From positions 124,001 through 188,000 of the forward strand of contig NZ_CAMYUE010000002.1 in NCBI RefSeq assembly GCF_947301925.1: a stretch of 64,000 nucleotides of DNA. The letters are read 5' to 3'. Below the pieces are notes generated by a model, which saw only the letters and a program-made list of their open reading frames with translations, was not told the origin of the DNA and did no database searches. Below, in pieces: positions 37,935 through 46,411 of the stretch; within the stretch, counting starts at the first letter, position 1, and each line of letters starts with the position of its first letter. The DNA is from an uncultured Ruminococcus sp. Lineage in GTDB: Bacteria > Bacillota > Clostridia > Oscillospirales > Ruminococcaceae. A program made the translations under genes and the position numbers.

Positions 37935-39467
37935 TTAGTTTTCCTTAGCGGCTTCTTCCTCGGCAGCCTTGAGAAGCTCTGCCATATCGAAGTTGAAGTT
38001 TGCGCTCTTGTTGCCCTGTGCAGGCTTGTTCTGCTGCTGATTCTGAGCAGGTGCCTGAACGGGCTTGTTATTGATATTATTATTGTTGTTGTTATTATTG
38101 TTGCTCTTGTTGGCGTTATTGAAGTTGCCTACATTTGCAAAGGGATCGCTGACAGCAGCGGGCTTTGCGGAGGCAAGGTCTGAAAGATCAGCCTTGGGAG
38201 CCTTTGAAGGATTGAATTCAGCTCTGGGAGCCTCTGCCTTCTTTACGCTGTTATCTGACTTTGCAACATCGACTGTCTTGCGAGCCTCGCCGATGATGTT
38301 CTGAGCTTCGTTCATTCTGCTTGAGCACTGACCTGTAAGGTTATTGAGTACAGAAGCGATATCTGTGAACTTGCTGTTTACGCTCTCGATCTCTGTGAGG
38401 AGCATCTCGCGTACTGTCTTGGACATAGCGTTGACCTTATCGGCGTGTGTATTAGCCTCGTCAACTGTGTTCTTAGCCTGATCGTTGGCTTCCTTTATGC
38501 AGGCCTCGGCAGCAGCATTTGCGTTTGCGATAGCCTTTTCAGCCTCAACGTTAGCGTCCTTGAGGATCTGTGCAGCCTTGTCGTTAGCTTCCTTGGTAAC
38601 AGCGTCAGCGTCAGCCTTAGCCTGATTCTTGATCTGGTTAACGTTCTTCTGAGCCTCTGCGAACATTGCGCCCATCTGAGCGATAGGATCGGTATTCTCT
38701 TCCTTGAGCTTTGTGATCTGCTCGTTGAGTGACTTGATCTCCTCGTCCTTCTTAGCGATCTCAGCGCTGATCTTGGAGGAATCGTCGCCCTTCTTAACAA
38801 GCTCTGCTATCTTGCTGTCCTTATCTGCAAGCTCCTTGGTCTTTGCAGCAAGGTCCTTATTCTTTGCATTGAGCTCTTCTGTGATCTTAGCAAGCTCCTG
38901 TCTGATCTTGGCAACTTCGCCGTCAGCAGCTGCGGCACCTGCGGCATTGCCTGCTGAAGCAGCCTTTACCTCTGCGGCCTTGAGACGGTTCCTGAGATCC
39001 TCGATCTCCTTCTTGGCAGCCTCGAGAGCGGCAGTAGTCTGAGCATTTGCCTGTGCATTATTGCCTGAAGCAGCGATCTTGGCCTCTGAAGCCTTGAGCT
39101 GCTCCTTGAGAGTTTCTATTTCCTTCTTTGCAGCCTCAAGTGCAGCAGCAGCCTGAGCGCTTCCTGCGGCTCCGCCAGCAGCCTTGAGCTGTGCAATAGT
39201 TTTCTGGAGTTCTTCGTTTTCCTTCTTAGCCTGTCTGAGTGCATTATTGGAGGTATTGAGCTTCTCCTGAAGATTCTCCACCTGATTCCTGTACTTTATA
39301 ACTTCCTGAGGGTCTGAAGGACCGTTCTCCTTTGAAGCTTTAAGCTCGTCCTCAAGAGCTACGATCTTGGAATTGAGTTCGTCGAGGTAAGTAATAACGT
39401 CTTCCTTTACGAAGCCTCTCTGACCCATCTTGGTTTCTCTTAATACTGTTGGTGACTGTTCGCCCAT
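37935..39467 (-). CDS. DivIVA-like long coiled-coil protein
   Basis: A 510-residue cytoplasmic protein. The N-terminal 40 residues match the DivIVA/GpsB start (MGQRGFVKEDVITYLDELN), the part that binds curved membrane. A very long Lys/Glu/Ala coiled coil (about 25-400) follows, with two similar segments (LEAAKKEIETLKEQLKASEAK and LEAAKKEIEDLRNRLKAAEVK in pattern). The C-terminal tail is Pro/Asn-rich with a run of nine Asn before a short acidic helix. The likely role is pole or septum organisation. ATG 39467 fits the GGAGAG site; an upstream ATG at 39479 overlaps that site. Its leader RNA is long and folded. Confidence 0.83.
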   Translation of the reverse strand: MGEQSPTVLRETKMGQRGFVKEDVITYLDELNSKIVALEDELKASKENGPSDPQEVIKYRNQVENLQEKLNTSNNALRQAKKENEELQKTIAQLKAAGGAAGSAQAAAALEAAKKEIETLKEQLKASEAKIAASGNNAQANAQTTAALEAAKKEIEDLRNRLKAAEVKAASAGNAAGAAAADGEVAKIRQELAKITEELNAKNKDLAAKTKELADKDSKIAELVKKGDDSSKISAEIAKKDEEIKSLNEQITKLKEENTDPIAQMGAMFAEAQKNVNQIKNQAKADADAVTKEANDKAAQILKDANVEAEKAIANANAAAEACIKEANDQAKNTVDEANTHADKVNAMSKTVREMLLTEIESVNSKFTDIASVLNNLTGQCSSRMNEAQNIIGEARKTVDVAKSDNSVKKAEAPRAEFNPSKAPKADLSDLASAKPAAVSDPFANVGNFNNANKSNNNNNNNNNINNKPVQAPAQNQQQNKPAQGNKSANFNFDMAELLKAAEEEAAKEN

Positions 39468-39482
39468 GGTACTCTCCATTCC

Positions 39483-39614
39483 CCTCGGTAGGACCGAGGT
39501 AAAAAATTAAGGAATAAGAACCCATACTCAGCTCATGTGAAGGCTGTTTTTGGTGATGTTGCATATAAAAGAGCCTTCACAGCCCATGAATACAGGTTCT
39601 GATGATTACGCCTT
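39483..39614 (-). promoter_or_regulatory. Structured 5' leader of the DivIVA-like gene (candidate cis-regulatory RNA)
   Basis: The predicted transcript starts near 39614, giving a leader of about 147 nt. Its first part folds into one long arm, from outside in: AGAACC / GGTTCT (39600-39595 / 39522-39517), ATTCA / TGAGT, and a perfect 9-bp GTGAAGGCT / AGCCTTCAC (39580-39572 / 39545-39537) with a 26-nt loop. A U6 tract follows, then a tight hairpin CCTCGGT / ACCGAGG (39499-39483) ends a few bases before the ribosome site. I recognise no riboswitch family. Confidence 0.6.
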
Positions 39615-39620
39615 ACATAA

Positions 39621-39649
39621 ATTATATCATAATTATTATATTATTTCAA
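39621..39649 (-). promoter_or_regulatory. Promoter of the DivIVA-like gene
   Basis: Minus strand TTGAAA (39649-39644), 17 bp, TATAAT (39626-39621). Confidence 0.85.
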
Positions 39650-39851
39650 CTATTGAAATGTAGAAAATTTGGATTGATTTTAGTGCAATTTACTATAAAA
39701 ACGGGCAAAATTATACCACCCGTTAATAATGCAGTCAACTCCTTTATCATAATACGTTATATCAGCTCATTAAGTTACAATTTGTAAACATAAAAACTAT
39801 ACGAAATATGCTTTTTTCATATCCATTGAAAATTGCCGGAGGATATTCACT

Positions 39852-40475
39852 TCAAATCCAAAAATATCCCCGACTCTCCAGAAACAGGACGAAAAATACG
39901 ATAAATTCCACCACCAGGCCTATACCTAAAACCAAAGCCAGAGTCAGAATATATTTCTTTTTCAAGCCCTTTCGCTTTTCGAGCTCCTTTGCCTTTTCGA
40001 TGTCATCGAGAGTTTCGCCGTTCATGAACGCAATGACCTCGCGATAAGTCTGAACGTCGTTCTCCATCTGCATTTTACCCATTTTATGAAATGCTATATA
40101 TGCGGCTACCAGAAACGCACCGGTAAGCATCGCAAACAACAATCTCAGCGGCTCGGCGTTCAGTACAGAAGCAAGCACTGCCGATGCAAGAGCTGCAAGT
40201 GTTACCATACCTGCAAGATTATAAAGCTTTTTCATTTCTTTTCCGTCATTCTTTGTAACAGTCTCTTTCATAGTATCAACATCTCCTTTGATAAGTTCGT
40301 CAAGAGAAACGCCGAATACATCGCTCAGGATAAGCAGACTGTGGACATCGGGATAGCTCTTTTCAGTCTCCCAGTTGGATATGGTCTGGCGGCTGACATA
40401 CGCGCGTTCTGCCAGTGTCTCCTGTGACCAGCCTTTTTCCGTTCTCAGTTCTTTTATCCTTTTGCTCAGTTCCAT
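39852..40475 (-). CDS. XRE-family regulator with C-terminal membrane anchor
   Basis: A 207-residue protein. Residues 3-58 are a Cro/C1-type helix-turn-helix (LSKRIKELRTEKGWSQETLA, then RAYVSRQTISNWETEKSYPD). Three hydrophobic segments follow (about 88-106, 111-133 and 178-203), separated by a charged stretch. This layout, DNA-binding head plus membrane domain, is common in Firmicutes and may sense envelope state. ATG 40475 is chosen because AAAGGAG lies 8 bases upstream. It has its own promoter and a palindromic site upstream. Confidence 0.88.
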   Translation of the reverse strand: MELSKRIKELRTEKGWSQETLAERAYVSRQTISNWETEKSYPDVHSLLILSDVFGVSLDELIKGDVDTMKETVTKNDGKEMKKLYNLAGMVTLAALASAVLASVLNAEPLRLLFAMLTGAFLVAAYIAFHKMGKMQMENDVQTYREVIAFMNGETLDDIEKAKELEKRKGLKKKYILTLALVLGIGLVVEFIVFFVLFLESRGYFWI

Positions 40476-40519
40476 ACGTTTCACTCCTTTCCGCAGGGGC
40501 ATCTCCCCTGTCTGAGCTC

Positions 40520-40548
40520 ATCATAGCAGATGCAGCCAGGTTATGCAA
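40520..40548 (-). promoter_or_regulatory. Promoter of the membrane-anchored XRE regulator
   Basis: Minus strand TTGCAT (40548-40543), 17 bp, TATGAT (40525-40520) with an extended TGC. Confidence 0.75.
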
Positions 40549-40579
40549 CCAAATGCCTTTTACAAGATACAGAATACGC

Positions 40580-40597
40580 TGTCAAATGTCTTTGACA
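40580..40597. promoter_or_regulatory. Palindromic operator candidate upstream of the XRE gene
   Basis: Perfect inverted repeat TGTCAAA / TTTGACA with a 4-bp centre, about 32 bp upstream of the -35 of the XRE gene. Confidence 0.5.
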
Positions 40598-40635
40598 CGT
40601 CTGTATTATGCCATTTGAAGCCTCTGTTGTATATA

Positions 40636-40661
40636 ACAAAAGCGGCCCCGCAGGACCGCTT
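40636..40661 (-). terminator. Terminator of ftsZ
   Basis: Minus-strand stem AAGCGGTCC / GGGCCGCTT (40661-40653 / 40648-40640, one G-U pair), followed by TTTGTT. Confidence 0.8.
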
Positions 40662-40670
40662 ATATTACTA

Positions 40671-41801
40671 TTAGTTGCCGAGCATCTTGAAGATATCATC
40701 AAGGTCGTAATCCTGGCTTGATGATGAGGGCTTTGCAGCAGCGTTGCCGCCGAAGCCGAGACCGTCAATGAGAGGATTGTCGATAGGAATGATGTCCTCC
40801 TCGGGATTTGACTCCTCAATAGTTGTGGAAGCAGGAGCATCGTCATCGTCGAAGCCGGCTGCGATAACCGTAATGGTCATCTCATCCTGCATATCCTCCT
40901 TGAACGCTGTACCGAAGATGAACTCAACGCCCTCAGCAGCTGTATCTGTGATCATCTTTGTAGCTGCATCCACATCGGAAGAAAGGATATCCTCGGACAT
41001 AGCGATATTGATAAGGAGTCTCTTTGCGCCCGAGATAGATGTCTCGAGAAGCGGGCTGGAGATAACTGCGTTTGCAGCGTCTCTTGCCTTGTCCTTGCCT
41101 GTACCGTGACCGATAGCCATGTGAGCATAGCCAGCGTCCTTCATGATGGTGGAAACGTCTGCGAAGTCCAGGTTTATGTAGCCTTCCTCAACGATAAGGT
41201 CGGAAATGCTCTTTACACCTGTCTTGAGAACGTCGTCCGAAAGTGCGAAGCTCTGCATCATTGTAAGGGGCTTATCGAGGCCTACGAGAAGTCTCTCGTT
41301 AGGGATAACGATAAGTGAATCAACATACTTTCTCAGCTCTGCGATACCTCTCTCAGCCTGAGCCATCTTCTGCTCTCTCTCGAAGAGGAAGGGCTTTGTA
41401 ACGACTGCAACTGTGAGTATATCCATTTCCTTTGCTATCTTTGCAACTACGGGAGCAGCACCTGTACCAGTTCCGCCGCCCATACCTGCTGTAATGAAGA
41501 TCATGTCGGCACCCTTGAGGTGTGTCTCGATCTCGTCGCGGTTCTCCTCGGCGCTGCGCTGACCGATCTCGGGCTTGTTGCCTGCGCCTCTGCCCTTTGT
41601 GAGCTTGGCACCGATCGGTATCCTTGTTGTGGCCTTGGACTTGTTGAGAGCCTTTGCGTCTGTGTTGATAGCGATATATTCTATATTATTGACACCCGAA
41701 TCTACCATGCAGTTAACAGCGTTTCCGCCGCCGCCGCCGACACCGATGACCTTTATATTAACATCGGGTTCGAGTGTTTCCTCATAATTGAAATCTGACA
41801 T
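40671..41801 (-). CDS. ftsZ: Cell division protein FtsZ
   Basis: Tubulin-like GTPase that forms the division ring. At 376 residues it shows the nucleotide-binding [11 protein letters not shown] near residue 20, the tubulin signature GGGTGTG (108-114), the T7 region, and a conserved C-terminal tail ([11 protein letters not shown]) that binds partners. The linker is short. It has a GGAGGAG site and its own promoter in the 182-base gap after ftsQ, so it can be expressed separately from the dcw operon. ftsA does not precede it, unlike in many bacteria. Confidence 0.98.
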   Translation of the reverse strand: MSDFNYEETLEPDVNIKVIGVGGGGGNAVNCMVDSGVNNIEYIAINTDAKALNKSKATTRIPIGAKLTKGRGAGNKPEIGQRSAEENRDEIETHLKGADMIFITAGMGGGTGTGAAPVVAKIAKEMDILTVAVVTKPFLFEREQKMAQAERGIAELRKYVDSLIVIPNERLLVGLDKPLTMMQSFALSDDVLKTGVKSISDLIVEEGYINLDFADVSTIMKDAGYAHMAIGHGTGKDKARDAANAVISSPLLETSISGAKRLLINIAMSEDILSSDVDAATKMITDTAAEGVEFIFGTAFKEDMQDEMTITVIAAGFDDDDAPASTTIEESNPEEDIIPIDNPLIDGLGFGGNAAAKPSSSSQDYDLDDIFKMLGN

Positions 41802-41872
41802 TTGAACTCCTCCTACTATTTAATTATCCTTATTTTATCAATATTATATATTACTCTATAAATACACTTTAT

Positions 41873-41901
41873 ATTTTAGCATATAGGAGCATTTTTTTCA
41901 A
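41873..41901 (-). promoter_or_regulatory. Promoter of ftsZ
   Basis: Minus strand TTGAAA (41901-41896), 17 bp, TAAAAT (41878-41873) with an extended TGC before the -10. Confidence 0.8.
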
Positions 41902-41983
41902 GTGCATACAAAAATTTTTTTATTTTCAGCATAATTAACAATTACAGAATAGCTGATATTGCCATTTTGCACATATATATCAG

Positions 41984-43069
41984 TCACCACTGAGTATTTT
42001 CGTAGCCTTCGCCGTATCCGTTATCGATATAGCCCCCGTCGGAATAGCCGCCGTAATCGCCCCACTGGCTGCCGTCGTCGTAGCCGCCGTTATAGTCCGT
42101 ATCGCCGCTCCATTCCGTTACAGCCTCGGTAACTGTGGTAACTATGGTAGTTGTACGGCTGTTGTTTATCTCGCTGAATTTTGCCTCCATATCGGGATCC
42201 TGCTCGCTGATCTCGTCTATAGGATTGCCGTATTCGTCGGTCTTCGGAGCTGTTGTGGGCTCGATTATACCGGGTACCGCAGCGGGAGAATCGCTGTCCC
42301 TGAAGCTGCACTGGTTGGTGCCTATCATGGTGAGATAACCCTTCTTGCCCTTTACGTTCTCGTCGTTCATGACGGTATTGGCAAGATCGAGCTTATACTC
42401 AACGTCGCTCCAGTTGCCCATCTTGAAGATCATATCGTTCTTGTAGTTGACTATTATGGCGTACTCGTCGCTGAGGTCAACGGACATGATATTATTGTAG
42501 CCCTTTTCGATCATGCTGGTTATGAGGGCGGTAAAGGCTTCGTTCTTGTGCTCGTTTTCGGAGGCCACCATTTTTCCCGCCTCCGTCTCGGCAGGCTCAA
42601 GGCCGTAGATTATGGGAAGTCCGTCGGTGATAAAGCCGTTGTCCGCAAGTATCTTGCCCTTTTTGCTGACAAGGAGCGTTCCTCCGCTGTACTGCACGTT
42701 GAAGGCAGGTATGCACTTGGTAACGGTAATGCTCAAAGTGGAGGGAAAGTCGCGCTCCACCTTTGCCGTCTCCACATAAAGGAGCTGATCGAGTATCATC
42801 TGCTCGCTCTTTCCGCAGTCCAGCCTCAGAAGATTGTCGCCCTCGTTTATGCCCGAGGCCAGAACTATCTCCTCAGCCGAATACATATCGGATTCGCCCG
42901 ATACCCTTATCTCGTTTATGTTGAAGAGGAAAGTATAGCTTATGGTTATAACAGCCGTTGCCACAAGGAGGATAACTACCAGACCGTAGACATTCCTCAT
43001 TCTGTTGCGCCGCCTTATGCGCTTGCGGCTGTTCTTCCTTTCCACACTTGTTTTCTCGACGTCTTTCAT
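41984..43069 (-). CDS. ftsQ: Cell division protein FtsQ/DivIB
   Basis: A 361-residue bitopic membrane protein of the divisome. A basic cytoplasmic start (SRKRIRRRNRMRN) is followed by one transmembrane helix (about 27-50), then a POTRA domain (FNINEIRVSGESDMYSAEEI in pattern) and the FtsQ/DivIB beta-domain (TITKC-like VTKCIPAFNV, GLPIIYGLEP). The last 90 residues are an unusual Thr-, Asp-, Gly- and Tyr-rich tail (DYGGYSDGGY-like), longer than in typical DivIB, and probably disordered outside the membrane. It lies 22 bases after murA in the dcw operon. Confidence 0.88.
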   Translation of the reverse strand: MKDVEKTSVERKNSRKRIRRRNRMRNVYGLVVILLVATAVITISYTFLFNINEIRVSGESDMYSAEEIVLASGINEGDNLLRLDCGKSEQMILDQLLYVETAKVERDFPSTLSITVTKCIPAFNVQYSGGTLLVSKKGKILADNGFITDGLPIIYGLEPAETEAGKMVASENEHKNEAFTALITSMIEKGYNNIMSVDLSDEYAIIVNYKNDMIFKMGNWSDVEYKLDLANTVMNDENVKGKKGYLTMIGTNQCSFRDSDSPAAVPGIIEPTTAPKTDEYGNPIDEISEQDPDMEAKFSEINNSRTTTIVTTVTEAVTEWSGDTDYNGGYDDGSQWGDYGGYSDGGYIDNGYGEGYENTQW

Positions 43070-43091
43070 ACCTTCTCCAATTCTTTCAGCC

Positions 43092-44351
43092 TTATGCCCG
43101 GCGCATATCCCCGCCCAGCATTCTTACGGCTTCCTCCATTTTTTCATATCCTCTGTCTATATGACAGATGCGTGTCATTTCCGTTGTGCCCTCGGCACAC
43201 AGCGCAGCTATCACCATTGCAGCACCGCCGCGCAGGTCCGTCGCCTCAACAGAGGCCCCCCTCAAAGAGGACACGCCCCTGACTACTGCCACCTTGCCTA
43301 GCACATCTATATCGGCTCCCATTTTTATGAGAGCCTCCGCGTGACGGTAACGGCAGTCGAAGATGTTCTCCTCGAATATGCTGGTGCCGTCAGCCACTGA
43401 AAGCGCAGCCATAAGCACCGCCTGAGCGTCTGTGGGGAAGCCCGGATGGGGCATTGTCCTTATCCGCTCCTTTACCGCAGTAAGCCTTGCGCCGCTGCGC
43501 AGATATATTTTATTGTCGGATGTATACACACTGCATCCCGTCTGTTCCAGCACCGATAAAAAGGGCTCCATTTCGGGAACGCAGGCATTAGTAAGTATAA
43601 GCTCGCCCTTAGCCGCGGCAGCCATTGAAAGATAGGTGGCTCCCACTATCCTGTCGGGCATTATTGTATATTCACAGCCGTGAAGCTGTTTTTTTCCGTT
43701 TACTGTGATACGGCTGCCGCCGTCGCCTTTTATATCCGCTCCGCAGGCTCTGAGGAATCCGCAGAGGTCGCATATCTCTGGCTCTCTGGCAGCATTGTTC
43801 ACCACGGTCTCGCCGTCGGCTGTGACCGCGCAGAGGATTATGTTCTCGGTGGCTCCCACAGAGGGAAAGGCAAGTGATATCCTTGCTCCCTTTGCTCTGC
43901 CGCCCGCGGCCTTACAGATTATGCTGCCTCCGCTCTCACGGATATCCACGCCCATTTTCCTCAGCGCCGCAAGGTGCATATCTATGGGCCTCGGTCCAAG
44001 CTCGCAGCCCCCCGGGACGCTGACTACGCACTCCCCCGCTCTGCCGAGCATGGCTCCCATGAAGATTATTGAGGAGCGCATCTCGCGCATAAGGCATTCG
44101 GATATTTCTGTCCTGCCGATGAACTCCGAGCTTATCACAGCCGTATTGTCGGAAAAGCTGCATTTGCAGCCAACCCAGTTCAGTATCCTGGAAGCGGCAT
44201 ACACATCTGTGAGCCTCGGACAGCTGTGCAGCGTACACTCCCCTTTGCAGAGCAGTGCCGCCGCCATTATCGGCAGCGAGCTGTTCTTGCTGCCCTGAAG
44301 GGCAAGCTCGCCTCTCAGCCGCCTGCCGCCGTTTATAATGAATTTCTGCAT
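43092..44351 (-). CDS. murA: UDP-N-acetylglucosamine 1-carboxyvinyltransferase MurA
   Basis: First committed step of peptidoglycan synthesis: transfer of enolpyruvate from PEP to UDP-GlcNAc in the cytoplasm. The 420-residue form from ATG 44351 (GGGGTGAT upstream) has the family length; an in-frame ATG at 44444 would add an unlikely extension overlapping the hydrolase gene. The two-domain EPSP-synthase-like fold shows the start KFIINGGRRLRGELALQGSKN in pattern and the active-site loop with Cys116 (PGGCELGPRPIDMHL), the residue alkylated by fosfomycin in relatives. Bacteria of this group often have two murA copies; this one is in the dcw cluster. Confidence 0.93.
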   Translation of the reverse strand: MQKFIINGGRRLRGELALQGSKNSSLPIMAAALLCKGECTLHSCPRLTDVYAASRILNWVGCKCSFSDNTAVISSEFIGRTEISECLMREMRSSIIFMGAMLGRAGECVVSVPGGCELGPRPIDMHLAALRKMGVDIRESGGSIICKAAGGRAKGARISLAFPSVGATENIILCAVTADGETVVNNAAREPEICDLCGFLRACGADIKGDGGSRITVNGKKQLHGCEYTIMPDRIVGATYLSMAAAAKGELILTNACVPEMEPFLSVLEQTGCSVYTSDNKIYLRSGARLTAVKERIRTMPHPGFPTDAQAVLMAALSVADGTSIFEENIFDCRYRHAEALIKMGADIDVLGKVAVVRGVSSLRGASVEATDLRGGAAMVIAALCAEGTTEMTRICHIDRGYEKMEEAVRMLGGDMRRA

Positions 44352-44403
44352 TTCATCACCCCACAGCATTTTTATGTATATTATGCTGTAAGGTGAGCTT
44401 ATG

Positions 44404-45282
44404 TTACTCTGCGCCCATGCCGTGCGCAGCAAGGAATTTTTCAAAGGTATCCGCCATTTCGCCGGGAATGGCTGTGTACATCATGTGTCCCCTGTCGGAG
44501 AGATGTACCTCGGCGCCGCATTTCTCTGCGTATTCCAGACCTGCCTGACGCCATGTTTTCTTTTTGCTCATGCCCTTCATGTCGCTTATATAGAAGCAGC
44601 AGGGGCAGCGAAGATATCCTGTGCCAACGGCCGCTGCCGCATTTGCGGTCATGAGCCGCGACTCCTCGATATACTCCCGGTTTGCTATGTTCTTGTAGAA
44701 GTATTCGCGGTAGAGCTGCTTTTCCTCGTCGGTGAGCTCGTTTCCTGCGATCAGTCCCGAGACGTTCTCCGTCCTGTTCTTCAGCAGCCTTGCCAGCAGT
44801 CCTCTTTTTGCTATGAGCTTCAGCAGCTTATGCTGCTTTGCAAGGAGTCTGTCCCTCTTTTCATCGGGGACCTCCTCGGCCTGCAATAACGCATAGTCGG
44901 GTATGCCCATATCCATGCTGAGCACCGCCTTTACCTCGTCGGGGTATGTATTGGCCCAGTAAACAGCCTCCAGTCCCGAATAGGAATGTGCCGCAAGAAC
45001 ATAGGGCGGCTCAATGCCTGCCCTGCGAAGCGCCTCTCTGTCCTCGCCGACAAGGTTTTCAATAGTTCTCGGAGTCTTCGCACTGCCGCTGAGACCGTAG
45101 CCTGCCTTCTCAACAACTGCTATGCGGTACTTCTGCGACATCCTTCTGTATATGGGCTTGTATTCCAGCACGGGAAGAGTGACTCCCCCTCCCGACATGA
45201 ATACTATGGTAACAGGACCGCTGCCCTCGGTGTATACGTTAAGGGAAGTGCCGCCGACTTCCACTTTCTTACCTTTTTCCAT
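44404..45282 (-). CDS. Alpha/beta hydrolase inserted in the dcw cluster
   Basis: A protein of about 292 residues with an alpha/beta-hydrolase fold: oxyanion region FMSGGGVTLP, strand VEKAGYGLSGS, nucleophile elbow AAHSYSG with Ser100 (the usual Gly-x-Ser-x-Gly here reads A-H-S-Y-S-G), and catalytic His266 in SDRGHMMY. The substrate is unknown; lipases, esterases and proline iminopeptidases share the fold. The start is uncertain: ATG 45282 overlaps the end of murG by 14 bases, while GTG 45264 (with AAAAAGG before it) does not. Such a gene between murG and murA is not part of the classical cluster. Confidence 0.82.
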   Translation of the reverse strand: MEKGKKVEVGGTSLNVYTEGSGPVTIVFMSGGGVTLPVLEYKPIYRRMSQKYRIAVVEKAGYGLSGSAKTPRTIENLVGEDREALRRAGIEPPYVLAAHSYSGLEAVYWANTYPDEVKAVLSMDMGIPDYALLQAEEVPDEKRDRLLAKQHKLLKLIAKRGLLARLLKNRTENVSGLIAGNELTDEEKQLYREYFYKNIANREYIEESRLMTANAAAAVGTGYLRCPCCFYISDMKGMSKKKTWRQAGLEYAEKCGAEVHLSDRGHMMYTAIPGEMADTFEKFLAAHGMGAE

Positions 45283-46411
45283 TATCGCTTTTTGCAAACA
45301 GCTTTGCCACCACATTGAGGATACGGTCATTTGTATCCGTCAGGTGGAGCTTAGCCGCATTTCCGGACATTTCCTTCACCTTTTCGCTGTCGCTGTAGAG
45401 CTTTTCGATCTCTGCGATCATCTTTTCGTTGGTGACGTCCTTCTGTTCGATGACTACTGCCGCCCCTGCGTTGCCCAGCACCATTGCATTGTGGTACTGG
45501 TGATTTCCCGCAACTATTGGCGACGGGATAAGTATGGAGGCCTTTCCCGCGGCTTCAAGCTCCGCAAGAGTTGAGGCTCCCGAACGGCATATAACAAGGT
45601 CTGCCGCCGCAAGACAAACGTCCATATCGTTTATATACTCGGTAATGCGGAGCCTGTCAGACTTCAGGGGTATGCCTGCCGCCTTCATGGCCCGTGGGAA
45701 GGTATCCTTGCCCATTCCGCCGTAGCCGTGTATATGGTTTATGGGGAGCTTCTTCCCCGTATGCCACTTTATGACCTCTGTCATGGTCTCGTTGATACAG
45801 CCTGCGCCCAGACTGCCGCCGAAGGAAAGAATGGTGAAGCTGTCGTCGAAGCCCAGCTTCTTCCTTGCCTCCTCACGGCTCATGGTATTTATATTGCTGC
45901 GCACGGGAAGTCCCGTAACGCTGTACTCGAATTTGCTCTTGTCCATGAACTTCAGGGCTTCCTCCACGGTGAGCATAACGTAGTCCACTTCCTTGGAGAG
46001 GAGCTTGTTTGTAACTCCCGGATAGGCGTTCTGCTCATGTATGGCCGTAGGTATACCCATTCTTGCCGCCTTGCGGATAACGGGACCTGCCGCATAGCCG
46101 CCAGTTCCGATGGCTATATCGGGCCTGAAGCCCTCTATTATCTGCTTCGCCCTCCTGCCCGATGTGGCAAGATATGCAAGAGCCTTGGCGTTCCTGCCGA
46201 TATTCTCAAGGGATATCTTCCTCTGAAAGCCTGCCACCTTTATGGTCTCAAGCCTGTATCCTGCCTTGGGCACCAGCTTTGCCTCCATGCCCTTTGGAGT
46301 GCCAGCAAAGAGGAACTCCGTATCGGGATACTCGTCTTTTATTATATCCGCTATGGCCAGACCCGGATTTATGTGTCCGCCTGTGCCTCCGCAGGCAATC
46401 AATACTCTCAT
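45269..46411 (-). CDS. murG: MurG, undecaprenyl-PP-MurNAc-pentapeptide GlcNAc transferase
   Basis: Membrane-associated glycosyltransferase that adds GlcNAc to lipid I to make lipid II. At 380 residues it has the GT-B fold with the N-terminal GGTGGHINPGLAIA loop, GTGGYAAGPV, the middle SFGGSLGA motif, and SGASTLAELEAAGKASILIP for UDP-GlcNAc. Its ATG overlaps the stop of ftsW (ATGA), typical of translational coupling. Confidence 0.97.
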   Translation of the reverse strand: MRVLIACGGTGGHINPGLAIADIIKDEYPDTEFLFAGTPKGMEAKLVPKAGYRLETIKVAGFQRKISLENIGRNAKALAYLATSGRRAKQIIEGFRPDIAIGTGGYAAGPVIRKAARMGIPTAIHEQNAYPGVTNKLLSKEVDYVMLTVEEALKFMDKSKFEYSVTGLPVRSNINTMSREEARKKLGFDDSFTILSFGGSLGAGCINETMTEVIKWHTGKKLPINHIHGYGGMGKDTFPRAMKAAGIPLKSDRLRITEYINDMDVCLAAADLVICRSGASTLAELEAAGKASILIPSPIVAGNHQYHNAMVLGNAGAAVVIEQKDVTNEKMIAEIEKLYSDSEKVKEMSGNAAKLHLTDTNDRILNVVAKLFAKSDNGKR

